Below, in pieces: positions 23,642 through 37,000 of a stretch of 64,000 nt of DNA (within the stretch, counting starts at the first letter, position 1; every line of letters begins with the position of its first letter). The DNA comes from Lingula anatina (lineage: Eukaryota > Brachiopoda > Lingulata > Lingulida > Lingulidae), in the NCBI RefSeq assembly GCF_001039355.2, contig NW_019775398.1:98580-162579 (forward strand). Reading direction: 5' to 3'. Below the pieces are notes generated by a model, which did no database searches, was not told the DNA's origin, and worked only from the letters and a program-made list of their open reading frames with translations. A program made the position numbers and the translations under genes.

Positions 23642-26600
23642 GCGAGAGAGAGGGGTGGGCCCTTAAATGCGGTAAATTTATTAATGATTGAGTTAGTATA
23701 CAATAGTTAACAAGTGAGCAATGATTACAAACATATGACCAAAACAAAGGGAAGCCATAAATCTAATCAAGGTACAATCAGTTAAAGAACAACCCATATT
23801 GTACTCTCATTTTGATTGAGTTCAGGTTAGCTATCACAAAAGATTGCAGATTTGTTCTGTTAGAACTCTTGGGGCAGGCAAATGAAAGGCTTAATATTTT
23901 CTTTGAAAAACTTAATTAAGAAAGTGCATTTTCTCTAAATATAACACCGCACTAATGAAGTTGGAAGTTGGTATCATATTGCAGGTGATTACAGACAGCT
24001 TGTGTTCACTGTGTCAAAAATGATTATTTTCAAGAGCCAAAAGCAAAGAAAATTATCTTATCCGGAATCACATGCAACAATCAGCTGATGATAAATCAAT
24101 ATTTTTTTATCCTGAAGAATTATCAGACTGTCAGAACAATAACATAGCCCCTACCTAAACATATGCTTGAAATCCGTGCTTGAAATTCACTGCATTTGAA
24201 CAAAATTGATCAATTATTTTACAAGTATTTTTTGTCATTAATGTTTAAAAAAAGTGATAAGCTCTTACAATAAACACTTTTTATGGGTGACTGAAAATGA
24301 TAATACAATCTTGAAAAGTGTAAAAGTAAGATTTGTGAAATTTAACAATATGAACAATAGTTTATCTAGTCAAATACACTACACTATCCATGTAAGGAAA
24401 TACTCCCATTATGACATTTAATTACTGAGTTGATAAGGTTGGGAAAGACAGGAACTCCAAAGTAATCTGAACTGAGATGTATCCATCATTGTTGCTCAAG
24501 GAGAGATAAGCCCAGTCAACACCTGGCTTGCCCTTCAGGCTACTCTAATCTCGGTGTCTTCGTATGAAAACCTGAAAACAGCTTGTCATAACTTGATATT
24601 TTCCTGTTATCTTGTCTGGGAGCTTGGCCACTTGGTACTTTATGATTAGCAAGTACATGTAACTTATTGAAAGAGACTGCCATTGTACCTGTGGTTCTAG
24701 ACTTTTAATGTTTCTGACTGTCAGACACATAAAACTTTTCATAAGATGGAATATTTTACTTATTGTTGAAGAGTGAGGACAGTGGAAATTTCTGACTACA
24801 CAGTGTGTTAATGATCCAAGTTGCCCTCACTACAATTCTAGCTTATGCTAGCATGTGCATTTTTTAAAATCAAATAATGCTGGGAATAGTGTAGAAGAAA
24901 CACAATGTGTGTCAGTTTGTCACATTATGGACTATAAATTTTGTTTTGGCTTAAACTTTGTTTGGTAAAAAAGAGGTATATGAAAGATTATACCTAGGAA
25001 TTGATACCATATTTGCCAGTCTGAGGATTCTGGCAGAGTCCCAGGCAGATTTCCCTATAGAACTTTTATTTTAAACCTTGCCAATTTCAAACCAGGATAA
25101 ATATGTACTTACACCACTGAAATAAGTTATAGTATATAATTTTTTAGACTTTTAGCACTAGCCATTTCTTACTAATTGTTACACATGCCCACGTATCCTT
25201 ATTAAGTGGAATACTGCAACTTGTGTCAACATATGTAGAACATTTCAGTACTGCTTTAAAGTAAAAAACAATTTTCACATTAATAGTTTCTTTTGAGACG
25301 TTAGGCCCTAGCTATCAAAAGGTAAATTATATTTGCCAAAGTGGAGTAAACATGTTAGTGCAGTAAATGTACTACTTACTGTCAACCATTCTGACTAACA
25401 TTGAAGTACTCGTAATATGAGTAGCACATTTGATGAAAATAATAGTTATCGAAAGAATTCCTCTCCATAATCAAGTTATGACCTTTTTCTTGGCTAATGT
25501 TAGTATATATTTTTTTATTTAAAACAACTACAATTTTACACTGTGACAAATTAGAAAAGGAACAAATGAAGTTTTCATTTTCAATTAAAATTTGGCAGGG
25601 TTTTTTTTCTTTGCTAGCCTAGCATGAGTGTAGACTTTGGTCCTCACTCCATCCATCTGAGCTAACATCACTGATCAGGTACACTGAGTACATTAATTGA
25701 AACTTGAAAAGCTTGCTGTTAGACTGAAAAGGTAAACAACTATTAGATGACAGGTGGAAGGGGTCGTGTCCTGTGATGACATTGTTATGTGTTATTCAGC
25801 TAGTTTGAAGTAAATAAAGTTAGAGAATAAAAAGGCCCATGTAATCATGATTTTCCTTTTCCTGTTTCTTAGTGGTGAAATATGGGTAGCATTGTTGTCA
25901 TGATTATCCAATTTAAATGGCAGGTGGTTTAAATTTCAAAGGGATTTCTTCCTCATATTTTGAAAACGGGTAATTGTCTCAGGCCCATTCCTCTTACACA
26001 CACATGTACACGGGCTGATGGCAGTGGTTGCTTACAAGTGTGCTGTGAAATCCATGCAGTTGCTGTCAGCCCGCTACTCTAACACTGTGCAAGATCTCTC
26101 ATGTGTCACATCCTCCTCCTCCCACAACCCCACACATTACAGTTGTACAACTGTAATCTTTTCCCTCTACAAGTTTACACATATGCATATGCACATGCTC
26201 ACGTTCACTAATAAACAACAACATGCACACGCCAACCCTCTCCATAGCCACCTGAACTATTTCACAAAGGAAGTATGTGGGCAGTATTTTCTTATTAATG
26301 GTGAATATGTAAACCACACTGTCGACTGGCATCATTGCTGTTCACAGCTAGCTAGTGTCCTACTTGGAGAAATCAATGAAAACAACGGAAACAGTTTATG
26401 CTCCCAGTTAATGTGTTGTACGTTAATGGGGTAGTGAGAAGGAACCAGGAATTAATAAATCAATGTGTGTCATGTACTCTTGAGTTGTGTGTTGTCTTGG
26501 ACCATTTTTAGAGACATCTGACGTCAATTTGTTACCATTGCTTGTAAAAGGGCTGACCAAGCTTTTTTCTGCTCGGTAATATGACACTTTCCTTGTTGAC

Positions 26601-27965
26601 ATATATGACATAGGGCATTGGGTCACTTTGAGTGCTGTTATTTTCACAGAAGTTCAGTTGTCTGTAGATTTGTTGGACAGAATATAGTATTTAGGGTATT
26701 ATGAGTGCAGAAAACCTTACTTTTTTGATGAACAGCAGTCTAGCTGTTAAAGCACCTATAATAAACAACATGTCTGTCCATAATCATGATGACAAAATCT
26801 ACTGTGACAAAAAGATACTGTTAGTTCATTTTGTACTAACATTTGTCAGTCTGTACATTTTTCTTTAAGTAACAAAGAGTAAATGAATTGATAGGATTAG
26901 ATCTGACCTGGCATGGATATGTTTGTAATACTAAATATAAATACGATATAGGTTATAATGATAAGTGTATCAGTTCTTTTAATTTGAACACACTAAAACT
27001 ATATCCTATCATAGATTTTATCAAGATATGGACTATGTTGAATTCCAGATTAAATTTAAATGAGTGAAGAGAAAGACTATTTGTCAGCATTTTGTGGGGA
27101 ATATATACCTCCCACTCCACACATGCACACAAACGTGCGCGCACACACAAACACACACCTGTTATTCTTGTTTAACTTTTTATGTGTTAGTTGTCAGCTG
27201 GCATTACGCTATCACATAACTTCTTCTATTTCAAAACAATGATATTTGGTCTATTAATGAGAGTGTACATGTAACATTTAGGTTAGAATTTTTTTAGGGT
27301 AGGATTGGGGGTCATCCTTTCCAAAAGAAAGGTCTGAAGTCAAAATATTTGACATGTCACTGTAACAGTCAGTTCTAATAACAAGCTCAATAAACAGGTA
27401 ATTTTATCAGACAAATCAGCAGACACCTAAGTGGGAACTGAGCCAAAGCAGTTTAAATACTAGTAAAGGAAAAAGAAAGAAATATTTTCAAATTTTCAAT
27501 TTTCTCATTTCAGATCACCGCCACCAGCCACAGACCAGTCATACAGTTAAGAAACAATGAAGGGGTATGTAGTTGCCTAACCAACAGGCCCAGAATACAG
27601 GACTGAGTTGGATTGGTTGCTTTTTATAAGGCAGCAGTTGTGGCTTTAACTAAGATAGATGTTTTAAAATTAGAGTAACTGTGAAATATAGTCCCACTCA
27701 CACCATGAAGTGTACTGAATTAGCAGGAAATGATCGATACGTCTTCATTAATACCTATTCTGCTATAAGATGGATTACTTGTTTATTATTACCCAGAATA
27801 GATCTTAATTGATAAAACTATGATTACACCAATGATGAAACAGCATTGGAAGGATTTTATGTTGCCAGCCAATGTGGCCATCGGTGGCCTAAAATGTGAC
27901 AACTTTTAGATTTGTATGTCTTCTTATTGTGTGTGTGAGTGTGTGTTATACACACACAGACAAGC

Positions 27966-28016
<51 letters not shown>

Positions 28017-31000
28017 TTTTTCACAGGCGATCAGCCTTTTGAAATTTATATGGCATGTTTAAAGTCTGGTTTACTTGAGGATTTAAATGAGCTTTTTTTT
28101 ATGATGAACAGATGTTTTCAACACTGAAAATATGTTAGTGCTATTCTTGAATATGTGCTCAATACAGTTAACTGCAATTTTATGGACAGATGCTATGTTT
28201 TGGTACGTAATGTCATAACTTCTCAAAAAACCAATCGGATTGGATTATCTTTTTTGTTTAATTATTTCTTTTAATGGTTCAAAACTCGGATTTACAATAA
28301 AAGTTTGGGGCTAGTAGGTATCAAGTCCCAAATTTTCTTTATTGCTGTAACTTTTTGTCACTCTTCTATTTTTACATTGTTAAAGGTTGTCTGTCCAAAT
28401 GTCAACTTCAGCTGTTTTTTTGTAATTGTAACCAGAATTTTAGTTTGGAAGATATATCTTTTTTTTTTAATTTGTTTCTTTGCCTTCTTCAGGTTATCAA
28501 AATTCCAAGCAAGTCTTCCGATAGTGCAGAAGGATTTAAACAGTTCCGATTTGTTGTATCGAATCTCCCAGGCGACCCGAACGGTAGCTTTGATTGTGTC
28601 CAACAGTCCCACAAAAAGTATGCATGAAATTTGATAATTTGAATGTTATGATGGCATGAACTGGTTATTTAATGTGTCTTGCATAATACATATCTTGTGT
28701 GATCATCATCATCATTTTCTCTTGGTGACACCATGTAAGATCTCTCTTAGAACACTTGCTTATAGCAATCGAGATCCTATTTGCTGCTAGAAAGCACTGA
28801 ATTCACTAAGCAAATCAGTCGATTTCAAACAAGGGCTAGAGTTCTCTGCCACTTTGTTCTTTCAGAGTCAAGCACATGATTACCTCTTTGGTAGTAGCAT
28901 TAACAAGAAATGGCATCGTCTCCAGCCAGTTACCAATTGTGCAATTATCAGAGTGTTCCTCTATGTTATTTATGTTCATGTAGTGCCCCATCTTCTCAAG
29001 ACCAATTTTATTGATGGCATCACTTATGCATCACAACAAGATGATTTGGTTGAAAAAAAAACCTTGCATGATTGTTATAAAATCATCCAAGTGCAGATAT
29101 TAAACTGGTTCTGTTTTGGGATTAAAACTCTGTACTTGATTACTATTCAAATATTGAATGCCCCTGTATGTAAACTGTATAAATGATAGCACTTCATGAG
29201 TAAAACTGGCAGAAAGCATGCACCATGCATGCACAAGAGACTAGCAGAAATGTAACAGGTTTATCTAAGTCCCAAATTAGGAAATTAAGAAAGACCAAAT
29301 TTTATGGAAATTTTATGCAAAGCAAGAATTGCGTAAATAGATAATACTAGTCATTGTCAAAATAAATGTATATATACTGGTTCAATATTAAAAACACATT
29401 TGAATACAAAACAAATGCAGGTACTTTGAAGGCTTTTATAAAAAGAAACCCAAGTAGTTTATTAGAAATGAAATAATGGAATTTTGATAGCTCATTTTGC
29501 CTTAAAAGGGTATATATGTAAGTTGTGTAGACTTAAGCCTGAGCGATATAGAAAGCCCTAGAAAATCAATCTGGATGTCTGCATGAAGACTTATAAGGCC
29601 AATATACAAGGTCATATAGCCACTGCAATGTCAAACCTAAATTTCTGTTGGCAGATTACCCATGGTCACCTAAAAAAACTGGCTAAATTTTGACCTTTGT
29701 TGAAAATAATCTTTTAGTTCTCCACTTTGATTGGTACATTTAGTTTGCTGTCAATTGAAGTACTCAATGCCTTTCTCCAAACTGCATATAGAACTTTCAC
29801 TGGTCATGCAGTGACCGGTTGGGCTATTATCAGAAGTGTGTGTATGGGACCATTTTAGAACCCTATCATACTATCTGGATCGATGTATCTCTGAGGGGAT
29901 TCTTGCTAAATTGCATTCAGTTTAAGTGTGCACGAAAGTAAATTACCCCTAGTAGCCTCAGTTGGCGTGGCAGACATTTAAGCCACTTTAACTGAATGCA
30001 ATTTAGGGAGAATCCCTTCAGAGTTATATCAATCCTTGTAGGTTTATGGGAACCCAGTCTATGACTGCATTCCCATAGATTTAGATCGATCCAGCTAGAT
30101 CGACCCAACTCCCTGGGGGTTCATGCTAAATTGCTGTCAGCCGCGCGCACGGTAGTTAATTACCCCCTACAGCTTTTAGTAGGCCAGACAGTTGCCTAAG
30201 CCGGCTAAGCTGACAGTAATCTAGTGAGACTCCCCACAGGCATAGGGATCGATCTAAAATCTGTGGGAATGGGGTCTATGAGTGAAGAGTTCCTGTGAAC
30301 AACGGATGGATGACATTTGGATTGTCCAGTTTCTCTGCTTTTAGCAGTCCACACTTGTTAAAAAATAATATTACGATATAATTAGCCCCCAAGAATACCT
30401 AACTTGTACACAACTTGGATAGACCCTCGGCTGAACCGAATGTCTTTTTCTCATGCTGCTTTTATCATATCAAGAGTTAAACACCAGTTGGGAAAAGCTA
30501 TTGTTGAACATTACACTCAATTTATATTGAATTAAGATTAGATTTATATCAGTTTTTTTCCAGGTCAAGTATGTGTTTGAAGGTTTTTATTAAACCTTAA
30601 GTGAAATATTAACAAACCCATTTGTGCAAGAATGTGACTGACAAATCCACAAGCTTTTGTTCTTCAAGTGCACAGAAATATCCCTGTATGTTTTCATTTC
30701 CATGTATCTGTGAACCTCAGAGGCTGCACAGTAAATTCTGCATCATATGAAGGCTGCTGATAGTAATTTACTGGGAAACTGATTCTCTTTACCAGAAGTT
30801 AACTGGGTGATAGCATCATTTCAGTGCTTAAGTTCTTCTCACAATACAGAAATGTGCATAAAATTAGTCCCCCCCCCTCCCCCCAAAAAATGTGAATAAC
30901 TTGTGAAAAAGATTTCTTCATGGCCCTGGTAAACTGGATTGACCTGTTGCCTGATGTGGAGCATGAATGGGTTATGTTGAAGTGAAGACAAAGGGGACCC

Positions 31001-34000
31001 TGTACATGTGCATAGATCCCCACATGAAAGACATTTCAGCTCATGCATAACAATGAATAAGATTTCTCTTCAAGTTTGTATTGTATTTTAGACATGGTAA
31101 GTTTGAGGGTTGTATGTGTATCTATAGCCATTTGTGTATAGCTCATTGTTTCTAGCCTGACGGGGGAAACCATGAATTATTTATTTTTATTCCTCTCATG
31201 TCATCAGGATATGTTGATATGATATGAACTTTACATAAGGCTCTATGCTAGTCAAGTGATATTTTTAAACCTGTTGTGATGCTGTGAAAATTGAAGTTAA
31301 ATTCTCTCAAATTGTTCATTTGCAACAGCTGACTAAGAACCTTGAATTTCCATATAAAAATTAACTTGAAATGACTCCGTCTGTTTCTTAAAGCATCACG
31401 TTAAAATGTTTTAAAATGCATTTTAAATGACATTTATTGTTATGTTGATTGTAAATCTGGCTGTTAAACCTGTGACTTGCCAAGTTTTCTATATATACTG
31501 GTTTAGAGGTTGTTGCGTGCAGTTGCATTAAAGGTCAAAATCAGAATAGAAAAATTACTAACAAAAATGGCAAGAAAGTTTAAAGCACTATTTAGTATTT
31601 TATTTTTCTTTCCCATAAAAAAGGAGTGTAATAATTGTCCACAATTGCAATCGCTGTTTTCTATATACTTTACTTTTTATGTATTTTTACACTCATTCAA
31701 TTTTGATTTAAAACAATTTTAAAGTCAATTGACTTGAAATAATAAGACCTTATATATAACTCTCCAGAGCTTGTTTTGAAAAAAAATTTTTTTTGAGTTG
31801 TCTTTTCAACACTGTGATTTCTGTGACCTTTGCAGAAGGTCATATCACATTTATCCATGTTATACTTTATAAATTCCAAAGCGCAGTGGCATGTATCCAA
31901 AATTCCAAAAAAGCAGTTGTGGTGTATCTCAACCATGGCTGTGTATGCATACTTTAATGTGCTTTTTATTGTATTAATAACAAATTAGGATTTTTTTTTA
32001 TTCAGTGAAGATGGTTAAGATGAGTCCAGGACTGAAATATCAAATTGCTTTTGTCTCTGTGGGGGTTAACTGGTGGCTAACGTGCCAACTAGTAATGTTT
32101 AGAGGCAGTAACAGTACTAAGATCAATAGATGAATGACCTTGCATATAGAAATTGTAAACCTTTATTGACTTTGTTTGAACTATAGTATGGTTCAACAGT
32201 TGTAGTTGAGTTAATAAAATCTGTGTCACTGTTTTCGACAAAAATCATTTAAGCATTGAAATTTGTGATCCGTGTTGTTTTTTTAATCCTCCCTTCCTCC
32301 ACACACTTGACAAGGCAAGTGCCTTAACAGCAGGAAGCAAACTTATGGAGATGTTTTGAGAGGGAGGAAGGTCCCCTGTAGAGTACTTTCATGGTAGAAC
32401 CTCTTGAAACATACTGTTACAGTATTACTCAGAGATAATGTGGATGTAAAATTTTCTCAACTTTGGAAGTATTCAGCAGGTGTTTTAGTTGATATAAATA
32501 GTAAAAATGTTATTATCTTATTGTGGATCAGTTGTACTTCTTTCATCCTAGTAGTTGTGGTCATGATTAAAAATGTTTATTGCTTTTTGTTACTGCATCT
32601 GTGATATATTTAGATCAAATAAATGCATTGATAATTAAGCGATTTTCTTTTATTCCAGTCAACTTGACCTAGTTGGTAGTATGCCCTCTAAAATCTCGGT
32701 ATGTGCCACTGACGATGTCTACAAAGCCACTAAACAAAAAATGACACTGGCAGAAGAAGAGAGCAAGAAAAATTGGTAAAGATCAATTTCTGCAGCTCAC
32801 ATTTGTTCTACCTGTCTTAGTTTACATTTTACTCTCATTAAATTGTGATGCATTTTAAGGAAAAGGAGTGATAAGACTGCTTCCTTATTGCTTGCACTTT
32901 CAGTTTTTTAGCTATTGCTATGAGAAAATTTAACCAGTATATTATTTTTAGTCTTATCATTTGCAGTATTTTATAGAAATGGCATGTTCATCTTTAAAGA
33001 TCTGCAGGGTTTGCTGTTTTAAAAGGCAAAACAATATTTTTCAGCGCCAAAGAAATTAAGCCAGGTGCACCAAATGTAGGGCGCAAAATCAAGAAAGTGA
33101 TCAGGGGTGGGGCTGGTGCAATTTACTCAAAAAACAGTGCAAGCAGTAATGGCCCTTCCCATCACAAAACCAGTCCTTCCTACACGTCAGCAGGAACGGG
33201 GACGATGGGGAGTAGTTTCAGGGGAGCAGCATCTGTCTCCAAAGCATCTTCATTGGTGTCCAAGTCCAACCCTGCCCTAGGGGGAGCCAGTGGGATCACC
33301 AGCAGTTCCAGTGCCAAGTCCTCTTCCAGTAACAGTAATGCTGCAGCTGTGATGACGAATTCTTCGAATTCTAGTAGTTCTTCTAGTAGTAGTAAACCTA
33401 ACTCTGCCATCATGGCATTGCCATACAGGTTAGTAATGCTGGCAGTGGTTAAATGATCATCTTGTATAAAGCACTTTGAAATAAGATATATGTGACCCTA
33501 TTTATCGGAAGCATTATGAAAGTTGCAGATAGGAATTTGTTTTTTAGTCAGCAAAGCAACACTTACTACTATGACATAATTGTTCTTTTGTCATTACTGA
33601 TGAATCAAGCTATACTGCATCACTTTAAGTGCTATAACTTGAAATGAGCCTGTTTGTGATCAAAGTGCCTTCAGTTACATCAGCTGGGTCAAAGATGAGT
33701 TATTTTAAACTGCATCAAGAACTGGAGGTTCTGTGCATTAAAATACCACACATCATCTCCATTTTGTTTTTCACAAAAAAAAAAAAAAAGAAAAGAAAAG
33801 AAAGACATGGCTGTCACCATTTGATGTTACTAGGAAATGTCACATTGTAGCTTTTGCTGAATAGAAAAAGGTACTGGCTAGTTTGTGAAGTGATGCATAC
33901 TGGGGTCTACAAGGCAAAAGTCAGTGAAAATATTTTGTATAATCCACAGTGAAGGCATGATTACCATATTAAACACCAGCATAGAACTGCTGTTTCTTGT

Positions 34001-37000
34001 TTAATATTCCAACCGCAGCTGTTTCTTCCTGAAAAAAATCCTTGATCTTTGAATTAAAAAAAAAGATAATATTAATAAAAAATGCCATCAATTAAGAAAC
34101 TTTTGTTAAGTTACATTCTCTTATTGAGTATGAGTTTACACTTATTGACATACAACATCAATTCTTTGTAACATTCTTCTTACATTTCAGAGACAGGGTG
34201 ATCCATTTATTAGCAGTTCGACCTTACAAAAAACCAGAATTATTAGCTAGATTACAAAAAGGTGAGATTATTTCATTCACTGCAGCTCCATTTTTTATAC
34301 AAACTCATTCTTTGGAATTTATTATAAATGATACTCCATTGTGTTTGTGTGTGTGCGTGCGTGTGAGTGTGTGTTAATGTTTTATTTGCATGCAACTTTT
34401 ACTTCTACCACAAATGGCGTGAGATGGAAAGAAAGCCAGATGAGTTTTCTCAGGCAGGCCCCCCATAAAAAGAAAGAGATTTTACACATATCAAAATGAA
34501 TAGATACCATAAGTATTTTCAACCTGTAAGAACTGTTTACAGATAAGCTAGGAGGAAATGGAAATAAATAAGGATTCAATTACAGAAGTAGATATGAATC
34601 CGTGTATTTATAATAAATTTATCTCCATTAACTGCTTTTCGCAGGAAAAAGGGAGGGGGACCTCAATGCCCATAAAAAATGCACAAAGAAGTTATTACAT
34701 GAAAATCTATACAACAGTATTAGCTATCTTTGAGGAAAAATGATCATTCTAGCATGAAAAAGCAGTAAAAAAAATTATATTGGCATAAATCTATACTGAT
34801 TGTGAATACAAATGAGTGGAATACAGTATTCATTATTATGCTGTACTACATTTATTTTTGAGAATTGTCATTTGAAAATAATATGTTACTCCTAGTGCCC
34901 TGGTGTAGTTGACAAAAAAATTATCCTCACAAAAAAAAAAAAAAAAAGGCCAGTAGTGGTAATGGAAAAATAATTACCTAAGTTAAGAGAGGAAATAGGA
35001 GAAGGAACCTGTTAAGACTAATTGAGGAAATGGGTTTCTTGAAAAACAGGTGGCTGGAAGTAGTCCACCGTGAGTTGTTGCATGTGGAACAGTGGGTGTT
35101 CTGTTCCTTATGATTGAATAAAGATACTAAGGTAAAGGGTCATAGCTGGCTTCCACTATTGACATCCATGAACATGCCAAAGTGAGCTGAACTGCTGTAA
35201 AGCATTTCTCTAAGTATGCATAATGTGAAACATCTGTGTGGACATGTATACCCTTTGTTGTTGATAACTTGGTCCAAAAATTTCCAAGTCTGCAAGATTT
35301 TCATAAGATGGGTGAATTTGATAATGCGCCTCCTGCTGGGCTCTAGGTGTTCAGTTTCAAGTATACATAGGCAGTATTGCATTTTTCTTGGCAACCACTA
35401 GCAACAGGTCCATGGTGCTGGGTTTACATAGATAAAGAAATTGGTTCTGTTGGTTTGGTGATGACCCATTCCACTGCTGACCCTCATGATGGCCAATGCC
35501 CAGTCAAAAGGGGCTTGGTTAGCTTTCTATGATAGCATTACAGTATTTTGTCACGTGGGTGCATTTGCAGATTTATTTATTTAGCTTACACAACTGAAAT
35601 GCCAGAAATTCAGTTTATGTTAGCTGCTAGTTGTAAAAAGTCTTTATGTATATTGTCATGAATTGGAGCATAGTAGTCTTCAGCTGACCGTGCTTCAAAT
35701 CTTGATTTAGCTTTCAAACGTCTGTAAAGTAGCTGAAAATAAAAGGATAATCAATATGGCATAAGGCGCGTTATACAAAAAAAAAAAAAAAAAGATGCCT
35801 GTAAGCTGATAATTGTTATATATGTAATTTGGGGATATAGAAAAAAATACCTTTGCGGTAATGTGTAGGAGGTGTTCAGGGTTGGATTGAAGGGTAAAAA
35901 TGTAATTGTTCTTACCAAGTCTGCTTGATTGCACTCGCTGCCTGTTGAAAATTGCTTTTGCTAAAGATCATATTTTGCATAAATAAGTTAAATGGCGATG
36001 ACCCATTCCACTGCTGACCCTCTTGATGGCCAGTGCCCAGTCAAAAGGGGCTTGGTTATCTTTCCATAATTATGCCACCAGCTCAACATCTCCCTTTCTC
36101 TTACTAAATTAATTATACAAACAATAAGAATATTTTATTTTATTTACACTTCCATATTTTTAGACAATGTCGTATTTGTGAAAGAGAACCCTATAACTTA
36201 TAAGGTTTTTTTTTTAAAAATACTTTTATATATAATCTTTTTTTCAGATGGTATTAAAGAAAAAGACAAGAATTCATTAGGTTCCATATTACAGCAAGTA
36301 GCTCACTTTTCCCCAAGGGAAAATACATATACTTTAGCTAAACATCTATATGATAGTGTGAAACCAGACTGGCCATTTTATACAGAAACAGACAAGCAGC
36401 TATTGAAAAGGTAAAAAATCTTGAAAAAAAAACATGAGATACAGTGACTTACGTACTTATCTTGCAGTGCAATTGTAGTAAATTGAGATGATATTCAATC
36501 AGTATTTGAAGATTTTGTTATATTTAATTTTTTATCAATGGTTATTAGTGTAATTGATATATGATATTAGATTCTGTGCAACTATACACAAGCAGACAAC
36601 TTGCATTTACAGAAAACATTTACAAAAAAAATTAATGCTTTTGGATATTTAAATAGCATAAATTAATTGGTTTTTGTTGCTATATTTCAGGCGTAGGCCG
36701 CATGAAAGCAATGGCACTCCCACAAGATCTCCATCTGTATCCCCAACTAGTACTGCTCATAGTCCACCCTCTTCACAGGTTAGTCAACACAGGTCATTTT
36801 TTTTTGTCTTGGATGCTTGGTAACACAGGCCACCTTGTTTTGATTGTTTGGTAAGACAGGCCACCTCGTCTTGGTTGCTTGGTAACATGGGCCACCTTGT
36901 CTCGGTTGCTTGGTAACACAATGCACCTTGTCTTGGTTGCTTGGTAACAGGTCACCCTGAGGCAACTTTATATAAAAATGGTAATTTCTTTTTACTTTCA

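Larger units (their letters stand above)
19626..27513 (+). other. ELL intron 1
   Basis: 7.9 kb. It holds a MITE copy at 20614-20787, a (GT)n tract at 23590-23639 and a short GGTCA-type repeat near 20930-20962 (TCAGGTGGGGTCAGGTCAGG). The longer ORFs, such as 26018-26434 and its antisense partner, lack splice context and recognisable domains, so I leave them out. Confidence 0.7.
27565..32658 (+). other. ELL introns 2 and 3 (around exon 28493-28617)
   Basis: Intron 2 carries a (CA)n tract at 27971-28014. Intron 3 (28618-32658) carries two adjacent GATCGATC-type hairpin elements at 29846-30277. I saw no extra exon; the ORFs at 28854-29186 and 31510-31722 have no supporting features. Confidence 0.65.
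33429..36247 (+). other. ELL introns 5 and 6 (around exon 34191-34261)
   Basis: These contain A-rich runs near 33776 and 34931, a short GT tract near 34339-34375, and one pair of a dispersed ~73-bp repeat (35458-35530 and 35994-36066). No additional exon. Confidence 0.6.

Noticed and set aside
26018-26434. 138-aa plus-strand ORF in ELL intron 1
   Set aside because: Low-complexity His/Thr composition, no domain, no splice context, and an equally long antisense ORF; typical of chance.
27939-28127. ORF with Thr-His repeats
   Set aside because: Produced by the (CA)n microsatellite.
29846-30277. Tandem hairpins considered as a CRISPR-like array or tRNA cluster
   Set aside because: Only two divergent ~210-bp units, no regular short spacers and no tRNA cloverleaf or A/B boxes; a foldback MITE explains them, and the genome is eukaryotic.
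36782-36957. 31-bp repeats considered as a CRISPR array
   Set aside because: The units abut directly with no unique spacers and lie within an animal intron, so this is a minisatellite.
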